Shown: in pieces, positions 7,876 to 16,242 of the stretch
Numbering within the stretch: position 1 is the stretch's first letter
Layout: every line of letters begins with the position of its first letter
NCBI GenBank assembly: GCA_019424135.1
Contig: JAHYZZ010000003.1
Coordinates: 42,187-96,852, forward strand
Source: Lachnospiraceae bacterium
GTDB lineage: Bacteria > Bacillota > Clostridia > Lachnospirales > Lachnospiraceae
Reading direction: 5' to 3'
DNA length: 54,666 nucleotides
Program-made: the position numbers and the translations under genes
Notes under the pieces: generated by a model
Told to the model about the DNA's origin: nothing
The model's input: the letters and a program-made list of their open reading frames with translations, nothing else
Database searches by the model: none

Positions 7876-9616
7876 ATTCTTTCTCGATACCTGCTTGACG
7901 GGTATAGACATCGAACGCCGATGGAATCGGATATTTTTTCCCGATCTCTTCTGGAAGCGCAAAAAGAAAGCCTTTTTCATTTGTTTTTTCCAATTCATCC
8001 ACGAGGATCTCATATCCAGTCATATGCCACTCAATATGACTGAAAATATGCTTTGCATGATCCAATGTCCGGATACGGACGGGCATCAGGCCAATTTTTT
8101 TACTGTATGCCGCCGCCTCCTCCATGGACAATTTCCCTTCCACATTGGGGAACTCATATAAGCCGGCCAGCAGCCCTTTTCTAGAACGTTTCCGTATGGC
8201 GATGCTACGGCCATCTTTGAAAAGAAAGACCGTACGTTCTTCCTTCCTTCGTTTCTTCGCCTTGCTCCGGACTGGTATCTCATCTGTCAGTCCCAACTTT
8301 CTGGACTTACAAAGGTGTGCCAAAGGACATACTTCACACTTGGGCTCTCCATTTGGCACACAGACCATCGCGCCCAGTTCAATCAATCCCTGGTCAAAAT
8401 CTCCGGCTTGTTCCTTGGGAATCACCTTTTCCAGTTCCTCTTCCATCTTTCTGCGCACAGACTGTTTCATAATATCTTCCCGACTTGCAGTCAGCCTGGA
8501 TATCACGCGAAGTACATTTCCATCCACTGCCGGTTTGGGGATTCCAAACGCAAACGCACAGACAGCTCCGGCTGTATAGCTTCCGATTCCTTTCAGCCTG
8601 CGGATCTCTTCATAAGTCTCTGGAAATTTGCCGTTATAATCTACCATGATCTGCTGCGCTGCTTTCTGCATATTGCGGACTCGGTTGTAGTAACCAAGGC
8701 CTTCCCAGAGCTTTAAGAGTACATCCTCCCCTGCCTGTGCCAGCTCTTTCACTCCCGGCAGACGTTTCAAAAACCGCTCATAATAAGGTTTTACGGCTTC
8801 CACCCGGGTCTGCTGCAGCATAATTTCTGACACCCATACTCGATATGCGTCTGGATTCTTTCTCCAAGGCAAATCTCTCTTATTCTTCTGATACCACTTG
8901 ACTAAAGGCTTTGCCATTTCGTACAATACTGGATTCTCCAACACTACCGGAACCTCATCTGCGATATGAATCTCATCAGGTTTCACATGGCAGTCATAGG
9001 CGATTACGTTTACTCCATCTTTTGCCGCACATTGAAGTGCCTTGGCAAATGCAGGATGGGTATCTATATTCGGCGTAAAATACCAGGCACCCTTCATCTG
9101 GATCACGAAAAACACATATGCCTGGTATCCATTTTTCACCGCCTGTGCCAGCTCCTCTACATGCTTTACCGCCCGATCACTGGGCGCATCCGGGAACCGA
9201 ACCCGGCCATCTTCTTCTAGTGTCACGCCCTTGACCTCAATCAAAATCTTCTCTCCGTCTGCCTCTACGTATAGATCAAACCGAGAATTTCCGTAAACAT
9301 ATTCCGGCTGGATCTTTTCAATCTTCGAGAAGAGCTGACCTTCCTCCAGCCACTCTTTCACCAGACGATTTGGCGCCTGAGAATCCATGTTTACCATTCT
9401 GCTTCCTTTTTCCACTGCGATCAGATCCCATTTCGTCTTCCTTCCAAGGTGATCGGCTTCTGCCACATACACGGATGCCCCCGGTATCAACAGTTCCCGG
9501 CACCTCCCTGTATTTTTCACATGTACCGTCTCTTCTTTTCCCTGGATCTCAATCTTTGCGATAAACCGATTGGGTCGGGAACGAAAGATTCCAGGCTGGA
9601 TATCTCTATATTTCAT
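7874..9616 (-). CDS. SfsA-MutY fusion: sugar fermentation stimulation protein plus A/G-specific adenine glycosylase
   Basis: A 580-residue two-domain protein. Residues 1 to about 228 form SfsA (NRFIAKIEIQGKEETVHVKNTGRC at the start, FDLYVEADGEKILIEVKGV and FPDAPSDRAVKHVEEL), a nucleic-acid-binding nuclease-like domain. Residues from about 232 form complete MutY: catalytic Glu264 in SEIMLQQTR, Asp365 in VDGNVLRV, a helix-hairpin-helix (RLKGIGSYTAGAV), the 4Fe-4S cysteines 419, 427, 430 and 436, and a C-terminal NUDIX-like MutY domain. MutY removes adenine opposite 8-oxoguanine. There is no stop or frameshift between the halves and both look intact, so this is a genuine fusion. It starts directly after the mobB stop codon and is the last gene of the molybdenum operon, though it may have its own promoter. 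Confidence 0.9.
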   Translation of the reverse strand: MKYRDIQPGIFRSRPNRFIAKIEIQGKEETVHVKNTGRCRELLIPGASVYVAEADHLGRKTKWDLIAVEKGSRMVNMDSQAPNRLVKEWLEEGQLFSKIEKIQPEYVYGNSRFDLYVEADGEKILIEVKGVTLEEDGRVRFPDAPSDRAVKHVEELAQAVKNGYQAYVFFVIQMKGAWYFTPNIDTHPAFAKALQCAAKDGVNVIAYDCHVKPDEIHIADEVPVVLENPVLYEMAKPLVKWYQKNKRDLPWRKNPDAYRVWVSEIMLQQTRVEAVKPYYERFLKRLPGVKELAQAGEDVLLKLWEGLGYYNRVRNMQKAAQQIMVDYNGKFPETYEEIRRLKGIGSYTAGAVCAFAFGIPKPAVDGNVLRVISRLTASREDIMKQSVRRKMEEELEKVIPKEQAGDFDQGLIELGAMVCVPNGEPKCEVCPLAHLCKSRKLGLTDEIPVRSKAKKRRKEERTVFLFKDGRSIAIRKRSRKGLLAGLYEFPNVEGKLSMEEAAAYSKKIGLMPVRIRTLDHAKHIFSHIEWHMTGYEILVDELEKTNEKGFLFALPEEIGKKYPIPSAFDVYTRQAGIEKE

Positions 9617-10066
9617 TTATGCATCTCCCTTATCTAAAGGCCTTTGTCTTCCTTCCAGCAGCGACAGGATATCTTCTACAATTCTCTCGGTCTGCGCAAG
9701 ATTATCCACATCATTACAGACATATTTAGGATAGCTGCTTTTCTTAAGCCCTTCTACCAGTATAATATCTGCCTCGGGAAAATGCAAAAACATTTCTGTC
9801 TCTGTAACCCCTTCACATTCTTTTGTTACTAGAAATCGGTGATCTGAAAATACTGCCGTCCCATAGGCTCCTGCTTTTCGGTGCCGGAAGCTGTCTGTCC
9901 CCGGCACATCGGGTTCAAAATCATGGCCGTCATGTTTTACAACAGCTACCCGGTAGCCTTTTCCTGTAAGAATCGGAAGCAGCCTGGTGATCAGGGTCGT
10001 CTTCCCAGTATTTTTCAGCCCACAGATACAATAAATCAGCGGTGTCTTCCCAGCATTCTCACCCAT
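9617..10066 (-). CDS. mobB: Molybdopterin-guanine dinucleotide biosynthesis protein MobB
   Basis: 149-residue P-loop GTPase. Walker A is GLKNTGKTTLITRLL near residues 16-30; further family signatures are VAVVKHDGHDF, PGTDSFRHRKAGA and ILVEGLKKSSYPK. MobB assists MobA in attaching GMP to molybdopterin, making the bis-MGD cofactor. The proposed start overlaps the 3' end of the mobA-moeA gene by 31 bases and the stop abuts the sfsA-mutY start, so translational coupling is likely. The adjacent bis-MGD oxidoreductase is the obvious client. Confidence 0.9.
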   Translation of the reverse strand: MGENAGKTPLIYCICGLKNTGKTTLITRLLPILTGKGYRVAVVKHDGHDFEPDVPGTDSFRHRKAGAYGTAVFSDHRFLVTKECEGVTETEMFLHFPEADIILVEGLKKSSYPKYVCNDVDNLAQTERIVEDILSLLEGRQRPLDKGDA

Positions 10067-11808
10067 ACCTTCTCCCCCTTCCTAAGTCCGTCCCTTTGCC
10101 CCTTAGCCTCTACCAGGCAATTACACTCCAGCATAGACCCGAACACTCCGGATGCATGTCTGTCTGGGAAATAAATGTTTCCATTTTCCCATCTGGCTCT
10201 GATCATACGAAGCCCCAGGCAGGATCTGGGAAACCCACTCCTAAGAATTCCTTGCCGGTATTGGGGCTCATACCAGCTGCTGCCTGTCAGTTTTTTTTGC
10301 ACCGGCCGAACCAGAAGTTCCAAATGTACCAGGACTCCAAAAGGATTGCCGGACAAAGCGATCACAGGGACATCTCCATACATTCCTGCCATCGTAGGAG
10401 CCCCCGGTTTTACCTGGACTCCGTGAAACAAAAGCCGGATTCCCAAACGTTCAAACACCTCAGGCATCAAATCTCGTTCTCCCACAGACACGCCTCCAGT
10501 GGTCAGAATCAAATCCGTTTCCCGGCTCATCTCATCGATGGATCTGGCGATTCGTTCTGCCGCATCTTCCTGGCAGACGCTTCTTACCACCTGTACTTCC
10601 ATTTCTTCCAGCCATTCACGAATCAGGAAGCCGTTGGAATTGTATATCTTTCCAGGCGCCAACTCCTCGCCTGGTTCGCAAAGCTCATCTCCCGTAGCAA
10701 GGATACCGGCCCGGATCTTGCGCCGTACTGGTATTTTGTCATATCCCATGGCGGCAGCCACCCCGACAGCGATAAAATCCATATGTGTGCCTTTCTTCAG
10801 AAGAATCTCTCCCTTTTGAAAGTCTTCCCCTTTAAAGCAGTAATTCTCGAAAGGCTTTAGGGGCTCATAAATTTCCACAAGATTCTGCCTCTCTGCCCCT
10901 GTATGCTCCTGACGGATTACCGCATCCGCTCCTTGCGGTATGGGAGATCCCGTCATCAGCCTGACCGCTTCCCCTTCACCGACTGTCACTTTTGGAATTT
11001 CTCCGGCAAAAATCTTTTCTGTCACTTTGAGGCGTACCGGACAATCCTTAGAGGCTCCTTCGCTGTCTTTTGCCCGTAGGGCATACCCGTCCAGAGGCGA
11101 TCTGGAGAAAGGCGGCTGATCTGTCTTTGCCGCCAGATTTTCTGCCAGGATCCGCCCTTTTGCCTCCGAAAGTGATACTTCCTCCGTCCCCATCATTTCT
11201 TTTACAGACTCTTCCAAAAGTTTTCCTGCTTCTGAAACAGAAATCCACTGGATCTTTCGATATTCTTCCGGCCTGTTAATATTCATTAATTCCTTTTCTT
11301 GCGGTCTTTCCACGGCAACATAGTCCTCCTTCTCCCACAGGCTCCTAAGCCGGTAATCACCTGTCTTCATACAGGTTTCCATCTTGGGCAGCATCCCCTT
11401 GGTATAGATTCCCGGCAAAGGGGATAAATCTCCTTCATTCTTTTCTTTCAATATCACTGGCAAACCGGTATCCTCATAGGCACACTTCATCTCTATCACA
11501 ACTTTCTCTGATAGAAATATCATATCACAGGGAATCACAAATACGGCCTCTTCTTTACATTTTTTTAAGACAGAAGCAATCCCTCCCATCGGACCGGTTC
11601 CCGGGAAAAGATCTTCCACCACTTCAGCTTCCTCAAAAGGATAGCGCTCAAGTTTCTCTACAGACAGATAAATCCGGGGAAATGCATTTAAATTTCCCCG
11701 GATCAAGTCCAGAAAACGCGTTCCCCGGTAAGTTAGAAATCCTTTCTTTTTCCCACCCATCCGGCGGTTCTGTCCGCCTGCCAGGATACAGCCTGCAATC
11801 TCTCTCAT
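10036..11808 (-). CDS. MobA-MoeA fusion: MPT guanylyltransferase plus molybdenum insertase
   Basis: 590-residue two-domain cofactor enzyme. Residues 1 to about 185 are MobA: LAGGQNRRMGGKKKG nucleotide-binding loop at 9-23, DLFPGTGPMGGI and the metal-binding PCDM. Residues from about 188 are MoeA: SPLDGYALR, MTGSPIPQGADAV, ATGDEL, TTGGVSVGERD and SGNPFG, with a C-terminal domain IV. MoeA inserts molybdate into adenylylated molybdopterin and MobA adds GMP, so one chain covers the last two steps of bis-MGD synthesis. The start at 11808 is chosen because its ATG overlaps the ferredoxin stop (ATGA) and follows GGAGGAAGG; a longer reading frame to 11895 lies within the ferredoxin gene and is unlikely. 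Confidence 0.9.
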   Translation of the reverse strand: MREIAGCILAGGQNRRMGGKKKGFLTYRGTRFLDLIRGNLNAFPRIYLSVEKLERYPFEEAEVVEDLFPGTGPMGGIASVLKKCKEEAVFVIPCDMIFLSEKVVIEMKCAYEDTGLPVILKEKNEGDLSPLPGIYTKGMLPKMETCMKTGDYRLRSLWEKEDYVAVERPQEKELMNINRPEEYRKIQWISVSEAGKLLEESVKEMMGTEEVSLSEAKGRILAENLAAKTDQPPFSRSPLDGYALRAKDSEGASKDCPVRLKVTEKIFAGEIPKVTVGEGEAVRLMTGSPIPQGADAVIRQEHTGAERQNLVEIYEPLKPFENYCFKGEDFQKGEILLKKGTHMDFIAVGVAAAMGYDKIPVRRKIRAGILATGDELCEPGEELAPGKIYNSNGFLIREWLEEMEVQVVRSVCQEDAAERIARSIDEMSRETDLILTTGGVSVGERDLMPEVFERLGIRLLFHGVQVKPGAPTMAGMYGDVPVIALSGNPFGVLVHLELLVRPVQKKLTGSSWYEPQYRQGILRSGFPRSCLGLRMIRARWENGNIYFPDRHASGVFGSMLECNCLVEAKGQRDGLRKGEKVWVRMLGRHR

Positions 11809-12239
11809 GGGTTTCCTTCCTCCATCTGTAATGCCCCTGTGCAACAGACGTTCTCGCAGGCCGGCCTGCCACCCTGGCGCAGTCTTTCGATGCAACCGTC
11901 ACATTTTTCTACCTTCCCGTCTGAATTCAAAAAAATCACATGCACAGGACAGGCCCGTTCACAAGCCCTGCATCCGATACACTTCTCCTGATCCGCCAGG
12001 ATCAACCCGTATTCCTTCTCCTTGAACAGTGCGCCGACAGGACAGACGTTCATACATGCACCGCAGTGAATACATCCCAGACAGATTTTTTTCTGAAATC
12101 CGGCCTCAGTATCCACCACCTTTTCAATTCTGCGGAAGCTGGCGGCATCCCTTTCCTCGGGTCCATGATGCTGTGCAATACAGGCCACATAGCAGGCAAA
12201 ACATCCGATACACTGATTTCGATCAAATTTTACGTTCAT
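11805..12239 (-). CDS. 4Fe-4S ferredoxin subunit (DmsB/HycB-like, four clusters)
   Basis: 144-residue electron-transfer protein with four cysteine groups: CIGCFACYVAC at residues 10-20, CLGCIHCGACMNVCP, CIGCRACERACP and CDGCIERLRQGG...CENVC. This is the layout of DmsB/NrfC-type subunits that wire molybdopterin enzymes to membrane or soluble donors. No twin-arginine or signal sequence is seen, so it is probably cytoplasmic. It overlaps the oxidoreductase gene upstream by 4 bases and mobA-moeA downstream by 4 bases, so the three are translationally coupled. It is the obvious small subunit of the adjacent molybdoenzyme. Confidence 0.92.
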   Translation of the reverse strand: MNVKFDRNQCIGCFACYVACIAQHHGPEERDAASFRRIEKVVDTEAGFQKKICLGCIHCGACMNVCPVGALFKEKEYGLILADQEKCIGCRACERACPVHVIFLNSDGKVEKCDGCIERLRQGGRPACENVCCTGALQMEEGNP

Positions 12240-14299
12240 AGTACCCTCTCTATTCTGCAGAAATAACTTTTGAATCCTGGGAATCCAGATATGGGATCCA
12301 GATAATCCTTTCCGATCAGCTCATTTGCATCACCCTGGGGGCTTCCGTGATAGATGTATACCACCCCTGGTCTGCCACCTACATGATAAGATGCTTTCGC
12401 CATCACCTCCCCGGCCGGGGATTCCACCCTAACCTTTGCCCCGTCTTCAATCCCGTATCTTTTCCCATCCTCTGGATGGATTTCCACAAGGGGCGCGTCT
12501 TCGATTCCGGCAAGCCAGCTTACCCGGTACACTCTTGAATGGAAAAACTGTGGCTTTCTGCTGCCAGTATTCAAGATCAGGGGATAGCGCTTTTGATCCA
12601 CATCTGCTATCTTACGAAAATCCCGATAAACCGGAAGTCCATGATAGCCATGACTGTCTGTATATCGTTCCAGTACCAGGGAGCGAAGCTCTACTTTTCC
12701 CGACGGCGTGGCAAACGGTTCCTTCTCATACATCTTTTCAGCAGGCGGGTAAAGTTTTTTTCCCAGCATTCCCTCCGGGTGCATCTTTAACTCTTCCAGG
12801 GTCAGTCCTGACGGCTCCAGGATATGCTGCATATATGCTTCATATCCATGGGAAAGAACTTCATCTTCCAGACCCATACGATTCATCACTTCCATAATGA
12901 TCTCAATATCGTTTTTGGCCTCTCCTAAAGGTTCTACTGCCTGACCGGAAAAATAAAATCTCCCTCCAGGCTTTACCTGTACTTCTTCCCGTTCATAAGA
13001 AGTACAGGCTGGGAGCACCAGATCCGCCACCCTTGATGCATCTGACCAGAACATATCTGTATTTACATAGAAATCCAACTTTGTGAGTGCCTCCAGAAGG
13101 TGCCCTGGCTTTGGCCACATCCGATGGTTCATGCCCGCGGCAAATACAGCTTTAATTGGATAAGGATCTTCCTCTAAAATAGCATCCGCCAGTCTGATAC
13201 ACTGGGCCTCCTGGCAAGGAAGGTCAAACCAGACGGGAAAATCCTTTTGTCCGATGGCTTCTTCCCCGTCATACCGCTTCACCTGGCCAAACTCACCTGC
13301 CAAAGAGGAAGGTCCGGGCTTTGGCCGGTTTCCTCCCTCCACGTCATAATTTCCTGTCAACGCGATCAGAGAAAATACCGCCCGGTAATTTTGCACTCCA
13401 TTGATATGATGTACGACAGGGGACGCAGAAAACATCAGCGCTGCCGGTCCATTTGTGGCATAAAGTCTTGCTGCTTCACGAATCCTGTCTGCCGGAACAC
13501 CGGTGATCTTTTCTGCCTTCTCTGGCGGAAACTGTTGCACGTATTTCCGGTATTCTTCAAACCCAAATACATAGGTTTCCACAAATTCATGATCATAGAG
13601 ATCTTCTTCAATGATCACCTGTCCCATGGACAATGCCAAAGCACCATCTGTCCCCGGAGTCAGCTGGAGATGAAGGTCGGCATCGTGGGCCGTCACCGTA
13701 TGCCTGGGATCCACATCAATCACCTGAACTCCCCGCTTTTTCAATGCCTGAAAACCGGCGCTGGCAGTTGTTTTAGAATGATATAAATTCGAGCTCCAGA
13801 TCAGCAGCGTGTTTGTATGTGCCAGATCCGGTCGGCAGATTGCATTTCCATAAATCGACCTCCAGGCCAGAGCCGCCGCCTGAAAACAGGTGCTGGACTC
13901 TGTACAAAAGTTTGGCGACCCATAAGCATTGGAAAGGCGCAGCATAGCCGGACGGAACCACTTGGGGTACCCCACATAAAACACAGTCGACTTCGCCCCA
14001 TATGTTTCCCTGACTTTCAGCATTTTTTTTGCAATGAGATCATATGCCTCGTCCCAGGAGATCCGCATAAACTTTCCTTCACCCTTCTCCCCGATACGCT
14101 TCATAGGATACAGGATCCGTTCCTGGTTGTACTCAAACTGAGCAGCCGCAACTCCCTTGGCACACATACCGCCCTGCTGCATATCTGTGTTTTTTCCTCC
14201 CTCGACACTGACCAGTCTGCCATTCTTGACATAGGCGTCAATCTCACAGCATGCCCCGCACACGGCACAGGAAGTTTTTACGATCTTTGTTTCCCCCAT
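12236..14299 (-). CDS. Molybdopterin (bis-MGD) oxidoreductase catalytic subunit, DMSO reductase superfamily
   Basis: 687-residue catalytic subunit. The N-terminal 4Fe-4S motif is SCAVCGACC followed by GGMCAKG; further family elements are RISWDEAYDLIA, ESSTCFQAA (candidate Mo-ligand Cys), LLIWSSNLYHS, VIDVDPRHT, LTPGTDGALAL, ALTGNYDVEGGN, VADLVLPACTSYER and a C-terminal molydopterin-binding domain. There is no Tat signal, so it is probably cytoplasmic. The ATG at 14299 is chosen over 14335 because a GGAGGAG box sits upstream. It is cotranscribed with a ferredoxin subunit and bis-MGD synthesis genes. Substrate is unknown; reductive dehydroxylases, polysulfide and other reductases share this architecture, and the demethylase-like genes nearby make an aromatic or methylated substrate conceivable. 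Confidence 0.88.
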   Translation of the reverse strand: MGETKIVKTSCAVCGACCEIDAYVKNGRLVSVEGGKNTDMQQGGMCAKGVAAAQFEYNQERILYPMKRIGEKGEGKFMRISWDEAYDLIAKKMLKVRETYGAKSTVFYVGYPKWFRPAMLRLSNAYGSPNFCTESSTCFQAAALAWRSIYGNAICRPDLAHTNTLLIWSSNLYHSKTTASAGFQALKKRGVQVIDVDPRHTVTAHDADLHLQLTPGTDGALALSMGQVIIEEDLYDHEFVETYVFGFEEYRKYVQQFPPEKAEKITGVPADRIREAARLYATNGPAALMFSASPVVHHINGVQNYRAVFSLIALTGNYDVEGGNRPKPGPSSLAGEFGQVKRYDGEEAIGQKDFPVWFDLPCQEAQCIRLADAILEEDPYPIKAVFAAGMNHRMWPKPGHLLEALTKLDFYVNTDMFWSDASRVADLVLPACTSYEREEVQVKPGGRFYFSGQAVEPLGEAKNDIEIIMEVMNRMGLEDEVLSHGYEAYMQHILEPSGLTLEELKMHPEGMLGKKLYPPAEKMYEKEPFATPSGKVELRSLVLERYTDSHGYHGLPVYRDFRKIADVDQKRYPLILNTGSRKPQFFHSRVYRVSWLAGIEDAPLVEIHPEDGKRYGIEDGAKVRVESPAGEVMAKASYHVGGRPGVVYIYHGSPQGDANELIGKDYLDPISGFPGFKSYFCRIERVL

Positions 14300-14335
14300 C
14301 TTTTCTCCTCCTTCCTGCTCTTTGACTTTATTCAT

Positions 14336-14803
14336 TTATGCATCAGCTGTAAGCTTTTCAATCTCAAGGTTCACGCGATTTCTCAGCGTGATCAGATACA
14401 TATCTGACTTTGGATATCGGCGGAAGGTCAAAGGTTCTGCCAGATCTCTTTCCACCAGCTCCATAACATTTAGCTGTTCATAACTTTGAAGGAACGGTTC
14501 TCCAGCATAAGGTACCCCATTTACCGGACATACAAATGTACCGCCCAAAACTTCCGCAATGCCCCTGGTATTTGGACCTATTACGATACGGTCATACCCA
14601 TAGTAATTAAATGGCAGCAGTGCTGCTTCTGCCATCTTTTGGGAATCATGCCAAAAGTCCCAGACACTGATTCCGGAAAAATAACATTGGAACTCACTCA
14701 TAAAGGGAACCGCAGGATAGCGGTCAAAATCTCTTCCCTCATCCATTGCTTTTTTTCGCTCTAAGGGTGTCATCTCATCTGCCGGATGTTTTCTTGCTAT
14801 CAT
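14336..14803 (-). CDS. Orphan N-terminal domain of the uroporphyrinogen decarboxylase / corrinoid methyltransferase superfamily
   Basis: 155-residue protein. Residues 10 to about 125 align by eye with the N-terminal third of the URO-D-type methyltransferases in this window (MTPLERKKAMDEGRDFDRYP, then YYGYDRIVIGPN and GIAEVLGGTF). After that the sequence diverges (VERDLAEPLTFRRYPKSDMYL) and stops; the C-terminal two thirds with the HxC...C zinc site are absent. No remnant of the missing part is visible before the molybdoenzyme gene, whose reading frame begins at once. The ATG at 14803 has an AAAGGAA box. As first gene of the molybdenum operon it may be a substrate-handling or regulatory partner; function is unknown. 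Confidence 0.65.
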   Translation of the reverse strand: MIARKHPADEMTPLERKKAMDEGRDFDRYPAVPFMSEFQCYFSGISVWDFWHDSQKMAEAALLPFNYYGYDRIVIGPNTRGIAEVLGGTFVCPVNGVPYAGEPFLQSYEQLNVMELVERDLAEPLTFRRYPKSDMYLITLRNRVNLEIEKLTADA

Positions 14804-14870
14804 CAAATACTATTCCTTTCCTCTATCTATATCAAAAATAGAAACGCCAAAAACAAAATACTTTGCGGAT

Positions 14871-14876
14871 ATTATA
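14871..14876 (-). promoter_or_regulatory. Candidate -10 element of the molybdenum operon
   Basis: A perfect TATAAT on the minus strand about 70 bases upstream of the first gene. No good -35 hexamer is visible 16-18 bases upstream, so an activator may be needed or the match may be fortuitous. Confidence 0.4.
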
Positions 14877-15004
14877 ACACAAAAATCCCACTCTACCAGA
14901 AAAGAAACCTTATATCCTTGGCTGAATTGTCCAATATTTCCATTGTTTTCCTTCTCTTCACATGTTACGCTATCCTAAAAAGAAACGGAAAGGAAGTATT
15001 TCAT

Positions 15005-15382
15005 ATGAAAATGATTACCTCTGACAAAATTGCACCTTCAAACGGTCCCTATTCTCAAGGCTATATCCACAACGGCTTTTTCTTCAGCGCCGGTCAGATC
15101 GGCGTCGAGCCTTCCACCGGTGAGCTTCATGTCCACACCATTGAAGAACAAACTGACCGTGCCTGCCGCAATATCGGCATTATGCTGCAAGCTGCCGGCA
15201 CGTCCTTTGATAAGGTTATCAAGGCAAACTGTTTTATCGCAGACATGGATGATTTTGATGCCTTCAATCAAGTGTACGCCCGGTATTTTACTTCAAAACC
15301 GGCCCGTACCTGTGTGGCCGTAAAAACACTGCCGAAACATGCCCTTTGCGAAATCGAAGTCATCGCTGCACTGGAAGACTGA
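15005..15382 (+). CDS. RidA family reactive intermediate/imine deaminase
   Basis: 125-residue cytoplasmic protein of the YjgF/YER057c/UK114 family. RidA enzymes hydrolyse reactive enamine or imine intermediates released by PLP enzymes such as threonine dehydratase. Visible signatures are the N-terminal DKIAPSNGPYSQG, FSAGQIG, the central NIGIMLQAAGTSFDKVIK and the C-terminal RTCVAV with the carboxylate-binding Arg101, followed by CEIEVIAA. The ATG at 15005 follows an AAAGGAAG box. It is transcribed alone between two leftward gene groups. Confidence 0.93.
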   Translation: MKMITSDKIAPSNGPYSQGYIHNGFFFSAGQIGVEPSTGELHVHTIEEQTDRACRNIGIMLQAAGTSFDKVIKANCFIADMDDFDAFNQVYARYFTSKPARTCVAVKTLPKHALCEIEVIAALED

Positions 15383-15397
15383 CTTGCTTAGCACAAG

Positions 15398-15433
15398 AAA
15401 AAAAGAGCGTAGCAGCCAAAAAACTGCTACGCT
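15398..15433 (-). terminator. Intrinsic terminator of the YczE-type gene
   Basis: 10-bp perfect stem (arms 15406-15415 and 15424-15433) followed on the minus strand by a T-rich run. The best-oriented use is for the leftward YczE-family gene; it could also slow transcription from ridA. Confidence 0.75.
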
Positions 15434-15465
15434 AAAAATCTAACTTATGGAAAGTTTCTCAATTC

Positions 15466-16122
15466 CTACTCTTTCTCCAAATTCCAGCGTTCCAGCATCT
15501 TACCGATTCGTTTTGCAATCAGACCTACGAAAATAGCAGCGGCAACCGTTCCTTCCCTCACCCCCTGAATCTGACCGGTAAAAACAAATGAAAGCAGACA
15601 AGCTATTATCACCAACGTCACATCAAATCCGACTTTCATATAGCCAAATTTGATCGGCAGCACCTTGCATATTGCAAGCACTACCCCTTCTCCGGCCAAC
15701 ACTACAACACCGGCCTTCACTTCCAGGCTGACCCCCACTGCCACCAGAAAAATCCCGATTATACAGATGATCCATTGCTGCCAGTAAGTATCATAGCGGA
15801 TTCCCTGAACCGCCCAGACTCCAAAATCTGTCAGATAGCCAAAGAAAAATGCAACCGGAAGCTGCATTAACTGAATCGGATGATAATTTTTCCTCAGGAT
15901 CAAGATCTGTATGAGAATAAACACACAGTGCATGGCTATCGTTGCCGTTCCAACTGTCAATGGTGTAAACAGGCTGACCGCATAAGGCACACTGGAAATC
16001 GGGGAAGTTCCAAGCGCTGCCTTGATAGAAAACGCAACCCCAAACGCCATAATAGAAAGACCTATTAGAAGAAGCAGATAACGCTTCAAAATATAAACTG
16101 AAATTCGATTCAACTGTCTCAT
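15466..16122 (-). CDS. YczE/YyaS-type integral membrane protein
   Basis: 218-residue membrane protein with about five hydrophobic segments. It begins with a short basic stretch, then LLLIGLSIMAFGVAFSIKAA followed by the family motif LGTSPISSVPYAVSL, and ends with GVREGTVAAAIFVGLIAKRIG. The same core, including LGTSPISSIPYVLSL and GVREGT, recurs in the N-terminal half of the kinase-like fusion at 43873-45147, so the window holds two paralogues. Function is not established; some relatives are linked to peptide antibiotic production. It stands alone between terminators. Confidence 0.8.
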   Translation of the reverse strand: MRQLNRISVYILKRYLLLLIGLSIMAFGVAFSIKAALGTSPISSVPYAVSLFTPLTVGTATIAMHCVFILIQILILRKNYHPIQLMQLPVAFFFGYLTDFGVWAVQGIRYDTYWQQWIICIIGIFLVAVGVSLEVKAGVVVLAGEGVVLAICKVLPIKFGYMKVGFDVTLVIIACLLSFVFTGQIQGVREGTVAAAIFVGLIAKRIGKMLERWNLEKE

Positions 16123-16193
16123 CCCTTTCTCGTCTTTCTATTATTATATCACTTCCATCCCTGATGTCAAAACTGTCTGCTCCCATAAAGACA

Positions 16194-16226
16194 GATAAAA
16201 AGCCAGGCAGCTAACTCCTGGCTTTC
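16194..16226 (-). terminator. Terminator of the corrinoid methyltransferase operon
   Basis: 9-bp stem AAAGCCAGG/CCTGGCTTT (arms at about 16198-16206 and 16217-16225) with a T-run on the minus strand, 17 bases after the stop of the last operon gene. Confidence 0.85.
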
Positions 16227-16242
16227 ATAAATAATCTCTATT

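Noticed and set aside
8124..8579. Rightward reading frame of about 150 codons
   Set aside because: Antisense shadow of the mutY part of the fusion; composition follows the real gene on the other strand.
10042..10860. Rightward reading frame of 272 codons
   Set aside because: Antisense to mobA-moeA, which has clear motifs; no family match seen.
14300..14803. Frameshifted full-length URO-D gene split between the orphan domain and the molybdoenzyme
   Set aside because: The downstream sequence is a well-formed molybdoenzyme N terminus with no URO-D C-terminal motifs in any frame, so a simple frameshift does not explain the short protein.
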